Source: Halovenus halobia
GTDB lineage: Archaea > Halobacteriota > Halobacteria > Halobacteriales > Haloarculaceae
NCBI RefSeq assembly: GCF_051414135.1
Contig: NZ_JBLKOA010000003.1
Span: forward strand, 62,001 to 126,000
Length of the DNA: 64,000 nt
Reading direction: 5' to 3'
Within the stretch, counting starts at the first letter, position 1; the number at the start of each line of letters is the position of its first letter. The translations under genes were made by a program, and so were the position numbers. The notes below the pieces were generated by a model, which made no database searches, was not told the origin of the DNA, and was given only the letters and a program-made list of their open reading frames with translations. This document shows, in pieces, positions 17,212-25,845 of the stretch.

Positions 17212-19182
17212 TTAGTCGTCTGCGGGCGCGCCGGTTCCGTCGTCGTGCTTCTGTTTGACGTGTGAAAGCTTCCCACCGTCAGCGAGGATTTCTCGCTCAC
17301 GCTCGGAGGCTTCGAGGAAGCCAGTTGCTTCCCAGTCGTCGTTGACGCGGATGGTGAACTCCTCCTGTCCGGAGGCGACGGCGTCGGAAACGTCGTCGAC
17401 AATCTCGATGTTGTCGCCCTGGTCGATTTTCGCGTAGGTCTCCTCGTCGATTTCGAGCGGCAGCAGCCCGAAGTTGAAGAGGTTCGCCTTGTGGATGCGG
17501 GCGAAACTCTGTGCGAGGACACCCTCGACGCCGAGATACATCGGACAGAGCGCGGCGTGCTCACGCGAGGAGCCCTGACCGTAGTTCTCGCCGGCGACGA
17601 GGAAGCCGCCGTCACTGTCGAGTGCGCGCTGCGCGAAGGTCTCGTCGACTCGCGAGAGCGTGAACTCGGACAGTTTCGGAATGTTCGACCGGTACATCAG
17701 GATGTCCTGGGTCGCGGGAATGATGTGGTCGGTCGTGATGTTGTCCTCCATCTTGAGGAGGGTCTCGCCTTCGAGATGGCTGTCGAGGGGGTCTTTCAGC
17801 GGCACGTCGCCGATGTTCGGCCCTTTGACGAGGTCGTCGTCGACAGCGTTCTCTGGCTCGATGATGTCGTTCTCTGCGCCCTCGTACTCTTCTGGGAGTT
17901 CGAGACCGGGTGCCTCGAGGTCGCCGAGTTCGTCGGCGAGGTCGCGTGGGTCGACGATTTCGCCCTTGATCGCGGCTGCGGTCGCCACTTCCGGCGAGCA
18001 GAGGTAGACGTTGTCGTCTTCGATACCCGAGCGGCCCTCGAAGTTCCGGTTGAACGTTCGCAGCGAGACGGAGTCGGAACCGGGCACGTGGCCGATACCG
18101 ATACAGGCACCACAGGTGGCCTCAGAGAAGTTGACACCGGCTGCCATCATCTCTGCAGTCCAGCCCTGTCGGGCCAGCATCTCGCTGGATTTCTTCGAAC
18201 CGGGTGCGACGATCATCTCGGTCGAGAGGTTGATCGAGCGCCCTTCGAGCATCTTCGCGGCCGGGAGGATGTCGACGTAGCCACCGTTGGTACAGGAGCC
18301 AACGATAACCTGCTCGACGTCCTCGCCTTCAGCCTCGCTGACCGGGACGACGTTGTCCGGCATCGACGGCTGGGCGACCATCGGCTCGAGGTCGGAGAGG
18401 TCGATGGTGATCGAGTCGTGGTACTCGGCGTCGTCGTCAGGCTGCAGCTCCTCGTATTCCTCGCCACGGCCGACGCGGTTGAGGTAATCCTGCGTCTGCT
18501 CGTCGGTCGGGAAGATCGACGAGGTGGCACCGAGTTCGGTACCCATGTTGGTGATCGTCATCCGCTCCGGTGCCGACAGTGTCTCGACACCCGGACCGGT
18601 GTACTCGAAGATCTTGCCAACGCCGCCCTTGACGGAGAGTCGGCGCAGCATCTCGAGGATGACGTCCTTGGCGGTTGCCCACTCGGGCAGTTCGCCTTCG
18701 AGTCGAACCTCGGTGACTTCCGGCATCTCGATGTAGTAGGAGCCCCCACCCATCGCGACGGCAACGTCCAGTCCGCCCGACCCGATGGCGAGCTGACCGA
18801 GTCCACCCGGCGTCGGGGTGTGACTGTCCGACCCCAGCAGCGTCTTGCCGGGTGCGGCGAAGTTCTCTCGGTGAACGTTGTGACAGATGCCGTTTCCGGG
18901 TCGCGAGAAGTACGCGCCAAATGTACCGGCCGCAGATCGCAGGAAGCGGTGGTCGTCCGTATTCTTAAAGTCGAACTGATAGGTCTGGTGATCACAGTAC
19001 TGTGCGGCAAGCTCGGTCTGAACCTCGTCGAGGCCAAGCGCCTCGAACTGCAGCCAAACGAGCGTCCCGGTCGTGTCCTGTGTCAGGACCTGGTCGATCT
19101 CGATACCGATTTCCTCACCAGGCTCAAGTTCGCCCTCAGTGAGGTGGTCGTCGAGGATCTTTTCCGTTAGTGTCTGTCCCAT
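17212..19182 (-). CDS. acn: Aconitate hydratase
   Basis: A 656-residue TCA-cycle enzyme isomerising citrate and isocitrate through a [4Fe-4S] cluster. Cluster-ligand segments VGSCTNGG and CGACIGIGHVPG are present, with substrate-site motifs GLGQLAIGSGG and QGSSREHAALCP. The start at 19182 (MGQTLTEKIL) gives the usual haloarchaeal length. The longer frame to 19212 adds residues that are not conserved. It diverges from the dUTPase-like gene. Citrate synthase, the previous TCA step, is 18 kb away. Confidence 0.95.
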   Translation of the reverse strand: MGQTLTEKILDDHLTEGELEPGEEIGIEIDQVLTQDTTGTLVWLQFEALGLDEVQTELAAQYCDHQTYQFDFKNTDDHRFLRSAAGTFGAYFSRPGNGICHNVHRENFAAPGKTLLGSDSHTPTPGGLGQLAIGSGGLDVAVAMGGGSYYIEMPEVTEVRLEGELPEWATAKDVILEMLRRLSVKGGVGKIFEYTGPGVETLSAPERMTITNMGTELGATSSIFPTDEQTQDYLNRVGRGEEYEELQPDDDAEYHDSITIDLSDLEPMVAQPSMPDNVVPVSEAEGEDVEQVIVGSCTNGGYVDILPAAKMLEGRSINLSTEMIVAPGSKKSSEMLARQGWTAEMMAAGVNFSEATCGACIGIGHVPGSDSVSLRTFNRNFEGRSGIEDDNVYLCSPEVATAAAIKGEIVDPRDLADELGDLEAPGLELPEEYEGAENDIIEPENAVDDDLVKGPNIGDVPLKDPLDSHLEGETLLKMEDNITTDHIIPATQDILMYRSNIPKLSEFTLSRVDETFAQRALDSDGGFLVAGENYGQGSSREHAALCPMYLGVEGVLAQSFARIHKANLFNFGLLPLEIDEETYAKIDQGDNIEIVDDVSDAVASGQEEFTIRVNDDWEATGFLEASEREREILADGGKLSHVKQKHDDGTGAPADD

Positions 19183-19326
19183 AGCGTTTGAACTACGACC
19201 ATCCGTATGCATAAATCATGTTGTTCGTGCGTATTTGGCCACGAGCGCTCGAACACGGCAGAGAGCTTCTCAGCCGCCCGCACGAACAACCAGCAGTGTT
19301 TTTTATCAGCCGACGGAGAGGGCAGT

Positions 19327-19788
19327 ATGTTCAAAAGCGGTGCATTCGTCGCCGACCAGCTCGGTGACTTACGCGAAGACCAGCGCCAGCCAAACGGTGT
19401 CGACCTCACCCTCGACGCCGTCTTCGAGCAGACCGAAGCAGGCCGAATCGGCCGCGACGGGAAAACTGTCGGCGACCGACGCCAACTCCCGGTCGAGGAG
19501 GGTGCGTACCGTCTCGAACCGGGCGGCTATATCGTCCAGTACGGTGAAGAGGTGCGGATTCCCGACGACCACGTCGGCTTCCTCTATCCCCGGTCGTCGC
19601 TGTTGCGCAACTCCGCCATGCTCGATACTGCCGTCTGGGACGCGGGCTACGAGGGCCGCGGCGAAGGACTGCTGGAAGTCTACCACGACATCGAACTTGA
19701 ACCGGGCGCGCGGATTGCGCAACTGGTGCTTGCCGAGGCCGACCACGTCGGCGAGTATGACGGCAGCTACCAGGGAGAGAATCTCTGA
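19327..19788 (+). CDS. dut: dUTPase/dCTP deaminase family nucleotidohydrolase
   Basis: A 153-residue member of the trimeric dUTPase-like fold. Motifs include NGVDLTLD, YPRSSLLRNSAMLDTAVWDAGYEG and the C-terminal ARIAQLVLAEAD. Haloarchaeal proteins of this length are generally annotated as dUTP diphosphatase, which keeps uracil out of DNA. The close relation to dCTP deaminase means the exact activity is inferred. ATG 19327 lies about 30 nt after a TATA-like TTTTTTATC near 19297-19305. Confidence 0.85.
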   Translation: MFKSGAFVADQLGDLREDQRQPNGVDLTLDAVFEQTEAGRIGRDGKTVGDRRQLPVEEGAYRLEPGGYIVQYGEEVRIPDDHVGFLYPRSSLLRNSAMLDTAVWDAGYEGRGEGLLEVYHDIELEPGARIAQLVLAEADHVGEYDGSYQGENL

Positions 19789-20049
19789 GTGCACTGGCAA
19801 AATATCACTTGCTTATACAACATACATATAAACAGCCTGAATTAACCTGCAGCATTCCTATATGCACACCCCCACTAAGGCAGGTGCAGTGGTTGGGGGA
19901 GCAAGACTCGGACCGTGCCTCTGACAATCCTGACCGACAGTTTTTATCCTCCAACCCGCATTTTCCACGCGAAACACCCCCGAAAGCCGTGGCTTCTCGC
20001 TGTGAAAGTGCTCGGAGAGCATTTATACCAGATACGTCTACGCTATGGT

Positions 20050-20313
20050 ATGAGTCCTACAAACGGGGAGGCATATATCATGCAGGACACCGACGAGGAG
20101 TGGGTGAGTCCAACGCCGGCAACGGCGGCTATCGCGGACGCACTCGCTGCGGCGACTGACCTCGAGGAGTCAGATCTCGAGGATATTGCCGACGACATCG
20201 ACCACGGGAGACTCGAAGAACTACTTGCAGGAGACAGCGGCGAAGAGACGTTCACCATCGAGGGCTACGATGTCACGGTCGATTCGAGTGGAGATATCTC
20301 CGTCGACACGTGA
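20050..20313 (+). CDS. HalOD1 output-domain protein
   Basis: An 87-residue protein carrying a HalOD1 domain, a haloarchaeal output module of unknown biochemical role usually found in signalling proteins. The segments TPATAAIADALAAATDLEE, LEDIADDIDHGRLEELL and FTIEGYDVTVDSSGDI cover the whole domain. The start 20050 (MSPTNGEAYIM) follows the TATA-like GCATTTATACC (20021-20031) by about 25 nt and so is leaderless. The frame is open further upstream but lies outside that transcript. Confidence 0.85.
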   Translation: MSPTNGEAYIMQDTDEEWVSPTPATAAIADALAAATDLEESDLEDIADDIDHGRLEELLAGDSGEETFTIEGYDVTVDSSGDISVDT

Positions 20314-20394
20314 GGACTGGTCTCGCTACCCCATATAAAACACCCAATATATTCGGGGTGTATCGATTGGCCGCTAGAGCGAAAATAGAGAGAT

Positions 20395-21054
20395 ATGCCA
20401 GAGGCACGCCTTCAGATCACACTGCCAGAGGAAGTCTGGATTGGTCGGCTGAGCCGCCGGTACCCGGACAGTCAGTTCCGAATTCTCGCCGCGCTCGCGG
20501 ACGGCGACGTCGGTGTTGGCCTTGCCGAAATACACAGCACAGTCCTTGAGGATGTACTCACAGACATGCGCGCGTTCGAGGGTGTCCGTGATGTCGACAT
20601 CCTGAACGAACCCGGGGAGAGCGCGCTGGTCCAATTCGAGACTGAACAGCCGCTGTTACTGTTTGCAGCCCGGGATTCAGGCGTCCCGCTGGAGATGCCG
20701 GTCGAACTTTCCGACGGAACGGTGACCTGGACGGTGACGGCACCGAGTGACCGACTGTCGGAACTGGGCACACAACTCCGGGCGCTCGGGCTCTCCTTTA
20801 GCATCGACTACATCCAGCAGGAGGTTGCTGACGAGCAGTTGCTCACCGACGCCCAGCTCAATATTGTCGAGACAGCAATCGAGGCAGGCTACTACGAGAC
20901 GCCACGAACCTGTTCGCTGACGGAACTTGCAGAACAGGTCGACCGAGCGAAATCGACCGTCAGCGAGACGCTGCACCGCGCCGAGAGCAAGATTATCACG
21001 GAATTCGTCAGTGAACCCGGAGACGACGCCCCCGACGTGGCACTGTTGCAGTAG
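20395..21054 (+). CDS. HTH_10 (Bat-type) transcription regulator
   Basis: A 219-residue regulator. The N-terminal 140 residues resemble the small-molecule or GAF-like half of Bat-family proteins. Residues of about 150-210 hold HTH_10 (LTDAQLNIVETAIEAGYYET, then LTELAEQVDRAKSTVSETL). It is close to the single-domain regulators that control rhodopsin, redox or DMSO genes in haloarchaea. The target is not evident. HalOD1 lies 81 nt upstream in the same direction. Confidence 0.88.
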   Translation: MPEARLQITLPEEVWIGRLSRRYPDSQFRILAALADGDVGVGLAEIHSTVLEDVLTDMRAFEGVRDVDILNEPGESALVQFETEQPLLLFAARDSGVPLEMPVELSDGTVTWTVTAPSDRLSELGTQLRALGLSFSIDYIQQEVADEQLLTDAQLNIVETAIEAGYYETPRTCSLTELAEQVDRAKSTVSETLHRAESKIITEFVSEPGDDAPDVALLQ

Positions 21055-21116
21055 CCGACACCACGGGAGCGTCACCACCACGTTTTATATGTGAGTCTCG
21101 ATGACAAGATGGAACG

Positions 21117-21701
21117 ATGGACGAGAAAACCGAAGAGCTTCGTGACATCTTTCTCTCGGTATCCGACGAGGAGTCGGTCACAGAGCTCCAGAGCGAGGAC
21201 CGAGGGACACTGCTCGGGGGATCGGGGGGCGACCTGGCAGCGGTGGTCGAGGACATCCGCGAGAAGTTTGGCTTCGAGCTGTCGCTGTCCCAAGACGAGC
21301 GCCTGCGGCTGATTGAGGGGTTCTACGACGACGCTGACGACGAGCAGTTGGCAGCGACGCTTGAGCTCGACACTGAGACAGTGTTTCGTGCCCGGATGGA
21401 GCTCCATCTCCTGCGCGAGGACGAACCACATCTCGACGCGGAGACAGTCGAGCAGATTCGAGAGAGCAACAGCGCGCCCGAGGAACTCGCTGCGGAGCTT
21501 GGCGTGAGCGAGCAGGCAATCCAACGGTGTCGAGCCATCCTCGACGCACGTGAGCGGTCCCGGCGCGTGAGCCACCGGTTCCGAACCGCCTACGAAGAGC
21601 GGTTGACTGACACCGACCTCACCGACCATCTCGCGGCTGACGCAGCCGAAGACGGGCTCGACGGAGCGACAGAAGGCGCCGAGACGAACACGGACTTCTA
21701 G
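21117..21701 (+). CDS. cmi4: Conditioned medium-induced protein 4 (Cmi4) homologue
   Basis: A 194-residue acidic helical protein beginning MDEKTEELRDIFLSVSDEES. I recognise it as the haloarchaeal Cmi4 family, named for induction by conditioned medium. The molecular function is unknown. Two HTH-like segments are visible (DDEQLAATLELDTETVFRAR and APEELAAELGVSEQAIQRCR), so DNA binding is a reasonable inference. A TATA-like TTTTATATG lies near 21083-21091. Confidence 0.75.
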   Translation: MDEKTEELRDIFLSVSDEESVTELQSEDRGTLLGGSGGDLAAVVEDIREKFGFELSLSQDERLRLIEGFYDDADDEQLAATLELDTETVFRARMELHLLREDEPHLDAETVEQIRESNSAPEELAAELGVSEQAIQRCRAILDARERSRRVSHRFRTAYEERLTDTDLTDHLAADAAEDGLDGATEGAETNTDF

Positions 21702-21770
21702 CTGAGCCGAACGGAAAGACAAAGCTGGTTTATATCAGGACAGACAATACCAGAGCACTTGGGAAGAGGA

Positions 21771-22349
21771 ATGGCAGGAATACGCACACAGCTGTCGGGG
21801 GCGACGAACATCCTGCTCGAGGAGCCGTCACTCGGGGGTGGGCGGGATGTCTGTACGTCGCTGCTAACCGAGGAGGACGGGCCACCGAACGTGTTGTTCG
21901 TCACGTTCACGCGACAAGCAAGCGCCTGTGTTGGACAGTTAGACGGAGAGACCGTCAACAACGTCGGTGTGATTACTGTCGGTGACGCGTCGGCAGCAGT
22001 CGACGACGACACGGTTGTCACGGACACAGTATCGACACCCAGTGACCTCACTGGACTGGGAATCAGTATCGGAAAGTTCCTCTCGGAGTTCGACGAGCAG
22101 GTGCTGGTCTGTTTCGATTCGCTCACATCGATGCTGCAGTACGTCAACGTCCAGACGGCCTACGAGTTCCTGCACGCGATTACCGGCCAGATTCATGCGG
22201 CCAACGCCCGCGCCCACTTCCACATCGACCCGAACGCACACGGCGACCAGGATGTCGCCGCCATCGCTTCGCTGTTCGACGCCCGCGTCGCGCTTGGCGA
22301 CGGCGACCCTGAGGTCCAGACCCGCCAGTTGCTCGAATCGAGCGCGTAA
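21771..22349 (+). CDS. DUF7504 family protein (degenerate RecA-like)
   Basis: A 192-residue protein with the segments NVLFVTFTRQA, STPSDLTGLGISIGKFLSEF, VLVCFDSLTSMLQYVNVQTAYEFL and HFHIDPNAHGDQDV, which match the haloarchaeal DUF7504 family (name from memory). The fold resembles a KaiC/RecA ATPase that has lost its Walker A motif. Members often accompany HalOD1 and sensor proteins. GAGGA lies immediately before the ATG, and a TATA-like GTTTATATC lies at about 21729-21737. Confidence 0.78.
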   Translation: MAGIRTQLSGATNILLEEPSLGGGRDVCTSLLTEEDGPPNVLFVTFTRQASACVGQLDGETVNNVGVITVGDASAAVDDDTVVTDTVSTPSDLTGLGISIGKFLSEFDEQVLVCFDSLTSMLQYVNVQTAYEFLHAITGQIHAANARAHFHIDPNAHGDQDVAAIASLFDARVALGDGDPEVQTRQLLESSA

Positions 22350-22400
22350 TACTGGTTAGAAATAGTTACTTTTAGGTAGCCTGTCACGTATCCGTCTCGT

Positions 22401-22739
22401 GTGCTGTTGGTCGTCACGTACTCGCGGGCTGCCAGACAGTCGCTCAGGAATATCTGCCGAACGCACGAAGCGGCCGTCGTCCGCCGATTCGGCCGGGCCG
22501 CGCTGCTGACCGAAACCGAATTCGGGGCCTTCCAGGCACTCAGACTCCAGGCAAAACACGGCGAGGCGGTCCAGATTGAGCAGACCCAACCGTTCAACGA
22601 GTTCGAGGCGGTGCCCGAAACGGTTCGCGACGCTGCTACTGCGTACGAGCAACGCGACCAGTCGGCCGTCCCGTACACGGCGTTTGCCACCGGCAGGGAA
22701 TTCCCGGCGCCGGAGGAGATGAAACAGACGGAGCTATGA
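22401..22739 (+). CDS. Haloarchaeal conserved protein (DUF7855-like), first gene of MinD-like cluster
   Basis: A 112-residue protein starting at GTG 22401 (VLLVVTYSRAARQSLRNIC). It is small and basic at the N-terminus, with no catalytic motif recognised. I recall the label DUF7855 for this family but could not verify it. It overlaps the next gene by four bases (ATGA), and the following three genes form a tight co-directional set ending in a MinD/ParA ATPase. A TATA-like ACTTTTAGG near 22369-22377 would give a near-leaderless transcript. Confidence 0.75.
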   Translation: MLLVVTYSRAARQSLRNICRTHEAAVVRRFGRAALLTETEFGAFQALRLQAKHGEAVQIEQTQPFNEFEAVPETVRDAATAYEQRDQSAVPYTAFATGREFPAPEEMKQTEL

Positions 22740-23551
22740 TCTGTCGAATTGGCTCGGTTACCCGGTGTGGGTCGGCGGTGAGGGTGCAGCAGGACGTTGC
22801 GACTGAACGCCTCGTCGCTGCCGTCCGTAGCGCGGAGCCGAGTGCGAAGACGACCGTTGATTGCAAGCCACCCAGCCCGGTCCACGACCGTATCGGACAC
22901 GTCCACGCCGAGATGAAACTGCGGACGCGGACAGCGCTGGCTGCGGCCGGCCGAACCCGTGGGTACGAAACGCCATACGACGACGATATCGAGCGTCTCG
23001 AGCGTGAACTGTCCGCAGTTTCGGTCGGAGAAACAGCAGCGAAGAGCTACCGGCAAGAACTCGCAGACCAGCGCGAGGAGACAGACGCGCTGCGGGAAGC
23101 GGTCGCGGCGACACGGGGCCGACTCGCCGCCCACCGCGAGCACGGCCTCGATACCGAGGAACTCGAACGCGAACTCGAAGCGAAAGTTCGTGAGCTGGCC
23201 GAAATCGAGACGAGCGCCACCGCCGCCAGCCAGCAACTCGAGCGCACGCGCGAGAAGGCACAAACCAACCGCGACCGACGGGAGCGGAAGTTCAAGCTGG
23301 AAGACCAGCTGGCGAATCGTCGCCGTGACGCCCGGCGCTGGCTGGTCGACCAACTCGAGTCGGAGTACGAACGAGCGGTCCAGAAGTTGACCGGAGCGCA
23401 GACTGACCCATACAGATGCAAGCCAACGACGGCGAGTCTTGCAGTGGGAAAAGTTGCGGACTACGACGCGCCGCTGGTACTCGAAACTTCACCGTTCGAG
23501 TCGGCAGACGCTGCCCACGACTGGCTTGGTGGCCCGGTTATCTGTCTGTGA
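22736..23551 (+). CDS. Coiled-coil haloarchaeal protein (DUF7856-like)
   Basis: A 271-residue protein. A short N-terminal globular part (to about 75) is followed by a long charged coiled coil (about 80-205, for example LERELEAKVRELAEIE) and a C-terminal domain ending HDWLGGPVICL. It is probably a structural or scaffold partner. The start codon overlaps the stop of the previous gene. The DUF number is from memory. Coiled-coil proteins beside MinD/ParA ATPases often act as effectors or membrane anchors. That is inference here. Confidence 0.75.
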   Translation: MICRIGSVTRCGSAVRVQQDVATERLVAAVRSAEPSAKTTVDCKPPSPVHDRIGHVHAEMKLRTRTALAAAGRTRGYETPYDDDIERLERELSAVSVGETAAKSYRQELADQREETDALREAVAATRGRLAAHREHGLDTEELERELEAKVRELAEIETSATAASQQLERTREKAQTNRDRRERKFKLEDQLANRRRDARRWLVDQLESEYERAVQKLTGAQTDPYRCKPTTASLAVGKVADYDAPLVLETSPFESADAAHDWLGGPVICL

Positions 23552-23590
23552 GTACAACGGTTTATAACCAATCGGGCGACCACGCCCGGT

Positions 23591-24343
23591 ATGCCGACAC
23601 TCGACTGGGCGTGTGACCGGACAGACGGCGTGACCTTCGTCGAACTCCGGGTTACGGGTGAGACGGGCCAGCGAGTTCGCGTCGAGAGCACGCTCGAACC
23701 GGTCTGGCCGCCACGGCGACAGGGTCAGCCAGCCGCCGGCTGGGACGGCACGAGCTTCGAGGGCGAGATCGAAGACGGCTCGCTTGTCGTTGGGTACGCT
23801 TCACCGGCGGAACCATCCGACCCGCCAGCAGAGCTACAGGAGGTTTCTACAGCCGAGGAGACAATCGACCCCGGAGACGTCGTCCGTGCGCTCGGCCCTG
23901 GGACGCCGCCTCGTGACGCTGTTCCACGGGAAGTGGGGAGCGTTGCTGATGAAGAAAGCGGTCAGCCCAAGCAGATAGCCTCGGCTGGGGGACAAATGGA
24001 GCAAACGGCCACAGCCGAGCAACAGAATCACCAGACTGCCTCGTCCCCAGAACCGCCCGACAGCAACGAGCCAACTCCGGGACTCCCCCCTGCAGTCGAG
24101 GCGTACTTCACAGCAATCGAGCAACGGCTCGCGGCCGCGGAGCAGTTGTCGAACTCGGAGACAGTCGAGCAGGCCCGCGAGGCTGTCTGTTCAGCCGGCG
24201 GAATGGGTGCTGTCGACGGACTCGACGAGCAGTTACAGGCCGACAGGGCGCGACTCGAACGACTCGGCGAGCGCCAGCGTGCGCTGACGAAACGGCTGAG
24301 CCGAACAGAGATCCCGGTCACCCATCTCGAACGGCTCGCATGA
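23591..24343 (+). CDS. Haloarchaeal conserved protein (DUF7857-like)
   Basis: A 250-residue protein. The N-terminal 80 residues are strand-rich (MPTLDWACDRTDGVTFVELR). The middle is a disordered linker rich in Pro, Gln and Glu. The C-terminal 75 residues are helical (VEAYFTAIEQRLAAAEQL). Its stop overlaps the start of the MinD-like gene by four bases, so the two are translationally coupled. A small own promoter may exist, since TTTATAACC lies at about 23561-23569. Confidence 0.75.
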   Translation: MPTLDWACDRTDGVTFVELRVTGETGQRVRVESTLEPVWPPRRQGQPAAGWDGTSFEGEIEDGSLVVGYASPAEPSDPPAELQEVSTAEETIDPGDVVRALGPGTPPRDAVPREVGSVADEESGQPKQIASAGGQMEQTATAEQQNHQTASSPEPPDSNEPTPGLPPAVEAYFTAIEQRLAAAEQLSNSETVEQAREAVCSAGGMGAVDGLDEQLQADRARLERLGERQRALTKRLSRTEIPVTHLERLA

Positions 24344-25020
24344 TTCTCGCAGTCACGGCGGGAAAAGGCGGCGTCGGAAAGTCGACAGTAGCGTACAACC
24401 TCGCGGCCGAGTTGGATGGGGTAGCCGTCGACGCAGACCTCGGAATGGCAGATTTACCCAGCGCACGCGGCCCCGACCTGCACGACGTGTTGGCAGGGCG
24501 TGCCAGTCCGCTCGAAGCCGTCCAGCAGGTCGGCTCCGTTTCGATACTCCCGTGTGGCCGCACGCTTGCGGGCGCTCGCGGGGCAGACCCGGCAGCGCTC
24601 GTGGATGTCGTCGAGAGTGTCGGGAAGCGATACGGCTGTGTCGTTATCGACACCCCGGCAGGGTTGCGCAGCGACGCGGGCGTTCCGCTGCTTGCAGCCG
24701 ACGCCTGTTTGCTGGTGACGCGACCGACCCGTCCCGCTGTCGCGGACGCCGTCCGGGCCCGCGAACTCGCACGGGTGGTGGAAACACCGCTGGTCCGTGT
24801 TGCACTCAACAGAGTCGACCCCTCGCGAGTCGGCGAGGAGACTCGCCGCGGGCGGCGACTCGCGGAGACACTCGGTGCACCGGTCAGAAAGATTCCAGAA
24901 TCAGAGATAGTGGCCCGCGCACAGCGGTCGGGCCAGCCAGTACGTGCCGTTGATGGCACTGCGGTCGCAGCCGAACAGTTCGAGCGACTCGCTGGCGAGG
25001 TCCGACGCGCGCTGGCCTAG
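24340..25020 (+). CDS. MinD/ParA family ATPase
   Basis: A 226-residue P-loop ATPase with the deviant Walker A GKGGVGKSTVAYNLA (signature Lys plus Lys), the switch segment DADLGMAD and the Walker B-like VVIDTPAGL. It lacks an obvious C-terminal amphipathic membrane-targeting helix. The family dimerises on ATP and positions cellular structures such as division sites, archaella, chemoreceptors or plasmids. It is last in a four-gene cluster and coupled to the preceding gene. It ends four bases into the convergent SDR gene. Confidence 0.9.
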   Translation: MILAVTAGKGGVGKSTVAYNLAAELDGVAVDADLGMADLPSARGPDLHDVLAGRASPLEAVQQVGSVSILPCGRTLAGARGADPAALVDVVESVGKRYGCVVIDTPAGLRSDAGVPLLAADACLLVTRPTRPAVADAVRARELARVVETPLVRVALNRVDPSRVGEETRRGRRLAETLGAPVRKIPESEIVARAQRSGQPVRAVDGTAVAAEQFERLAGEVRRALA

Positions 25021-25805
25021 TTGTCCAGTCCGAGGTTCGTGCTCATCGAGTTGCCCGGCCGCGGCGTCCCTTTGACCGTGATGGTTTCGCCGTTGATGAA
25101 CGCCGCTGCGTCGCTCGCGAGGAACTGAGCGACGTCTGCAACATCTTCGGTGTGGCCAATTCGGCGCTGGACTTCGTCCCGCGGTGGCATGTCACTCTCG
25201 TCGATACCGAGCGTTTCGGCGACGCCGGGCGTCTGAATCAGGCCAGGCGCGATACAGTTGACCGAGATACCGTACTTGTCCCACTCCGTCGACAGTGTCT
25301 CCGTGAGCCGGATGATTGCGGCCTTGGAGGCGGAGTAATGGCTCTCGTTGGGCGCGGCGTGTTGGCCGTTGACACTGGAGATGTTGATGATGTCGCCGCC
25401 GTCGTTCTCACGCATGTACTCACCAGCGGCCTGCGTGCAGTGGCGCGTCCCGTGGAGGTTCAGGTCAACGATGGATTTCCAGCCGTTCTCGCTGATATCT
25501 TTGAACGGTGCGACGAACTCGCCGCCGGCGTTGTTGACCAGCAGGTCGAGGCCGCCGAACTCCTCGACAGTGGCCTCGACGTACTCCTCGACAGAGTCTG
25601 CCTCACGGACGTCGCACTCCATCGCGAAGGCCGTCCCGCCGTCTGCTTCGATGCCCTCGGCGACAGGGTCGACCCGTTCCTGTGCACGCGAACAGATCGA
25701 GACGTTTGCGCCTGCCTCGGCGAGCGTCTCTGCGATTGTCTTTCCGATACCCTGGCTCGCTCCTGTGACGATTGCGTTGCGGCCGTCGAGACTGAATTTC
25801 GACAT
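25017..25805 (-). CDS. SDR family oxidoreductase
   Basis: A 262-residue classical short-chain dehydrogenase with TGASQGIGKTIAE, NNAGGEF, ISSVNGQHAAP and the catalytic YSASKAAIIR. The C-terminus reads FINGETITVKGTPRPGNS. It is similar to glucose-1-dehydrogenase and 3-oxoacyl reductase types. The substrate cannot be read from the sequence. It is followed upstream on the same strand by an amidohydrolase 40 nt away, so the two are likely co-transcribed (amidohydrolase first). Confidence 0.9.
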   Translation of the reverse strand: MSKFSLDGRNAIVTGASQGIGKTIAETLAEAGANVSICSRAQERVDPVAEGIEADGGTAFAMECDVREADSVEEYVEATVEEFGGLDLLVNNAGGEFVAPFKDISENGWKSIVDLNLHGTRHCTQAAGEYMRENDGGDIINISSVNGQHAAPNESHYSASKAAIIRLTETLSTEWDKYGISVNCIAPGLIQTPGVAETLGIDESDMPPRDEVQRRIGHTEDVADVAQFLASDAAAFINGETITVKGTPRPGNSMSTNLGLDN

Positions 25806-25845
25806 ACTGAGTTCGTTTCGGGCCTGCTACGTATGTCTATCGGCA

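Noticed and set aside
17491..19170. 559-codon open frame antisense to aconitase
   Set aside because: It mirrors a GC-rich conserved gene on the other strand and shows no family resemblance. Long antisense frames are expected in high-GC haloarchaeal genes.
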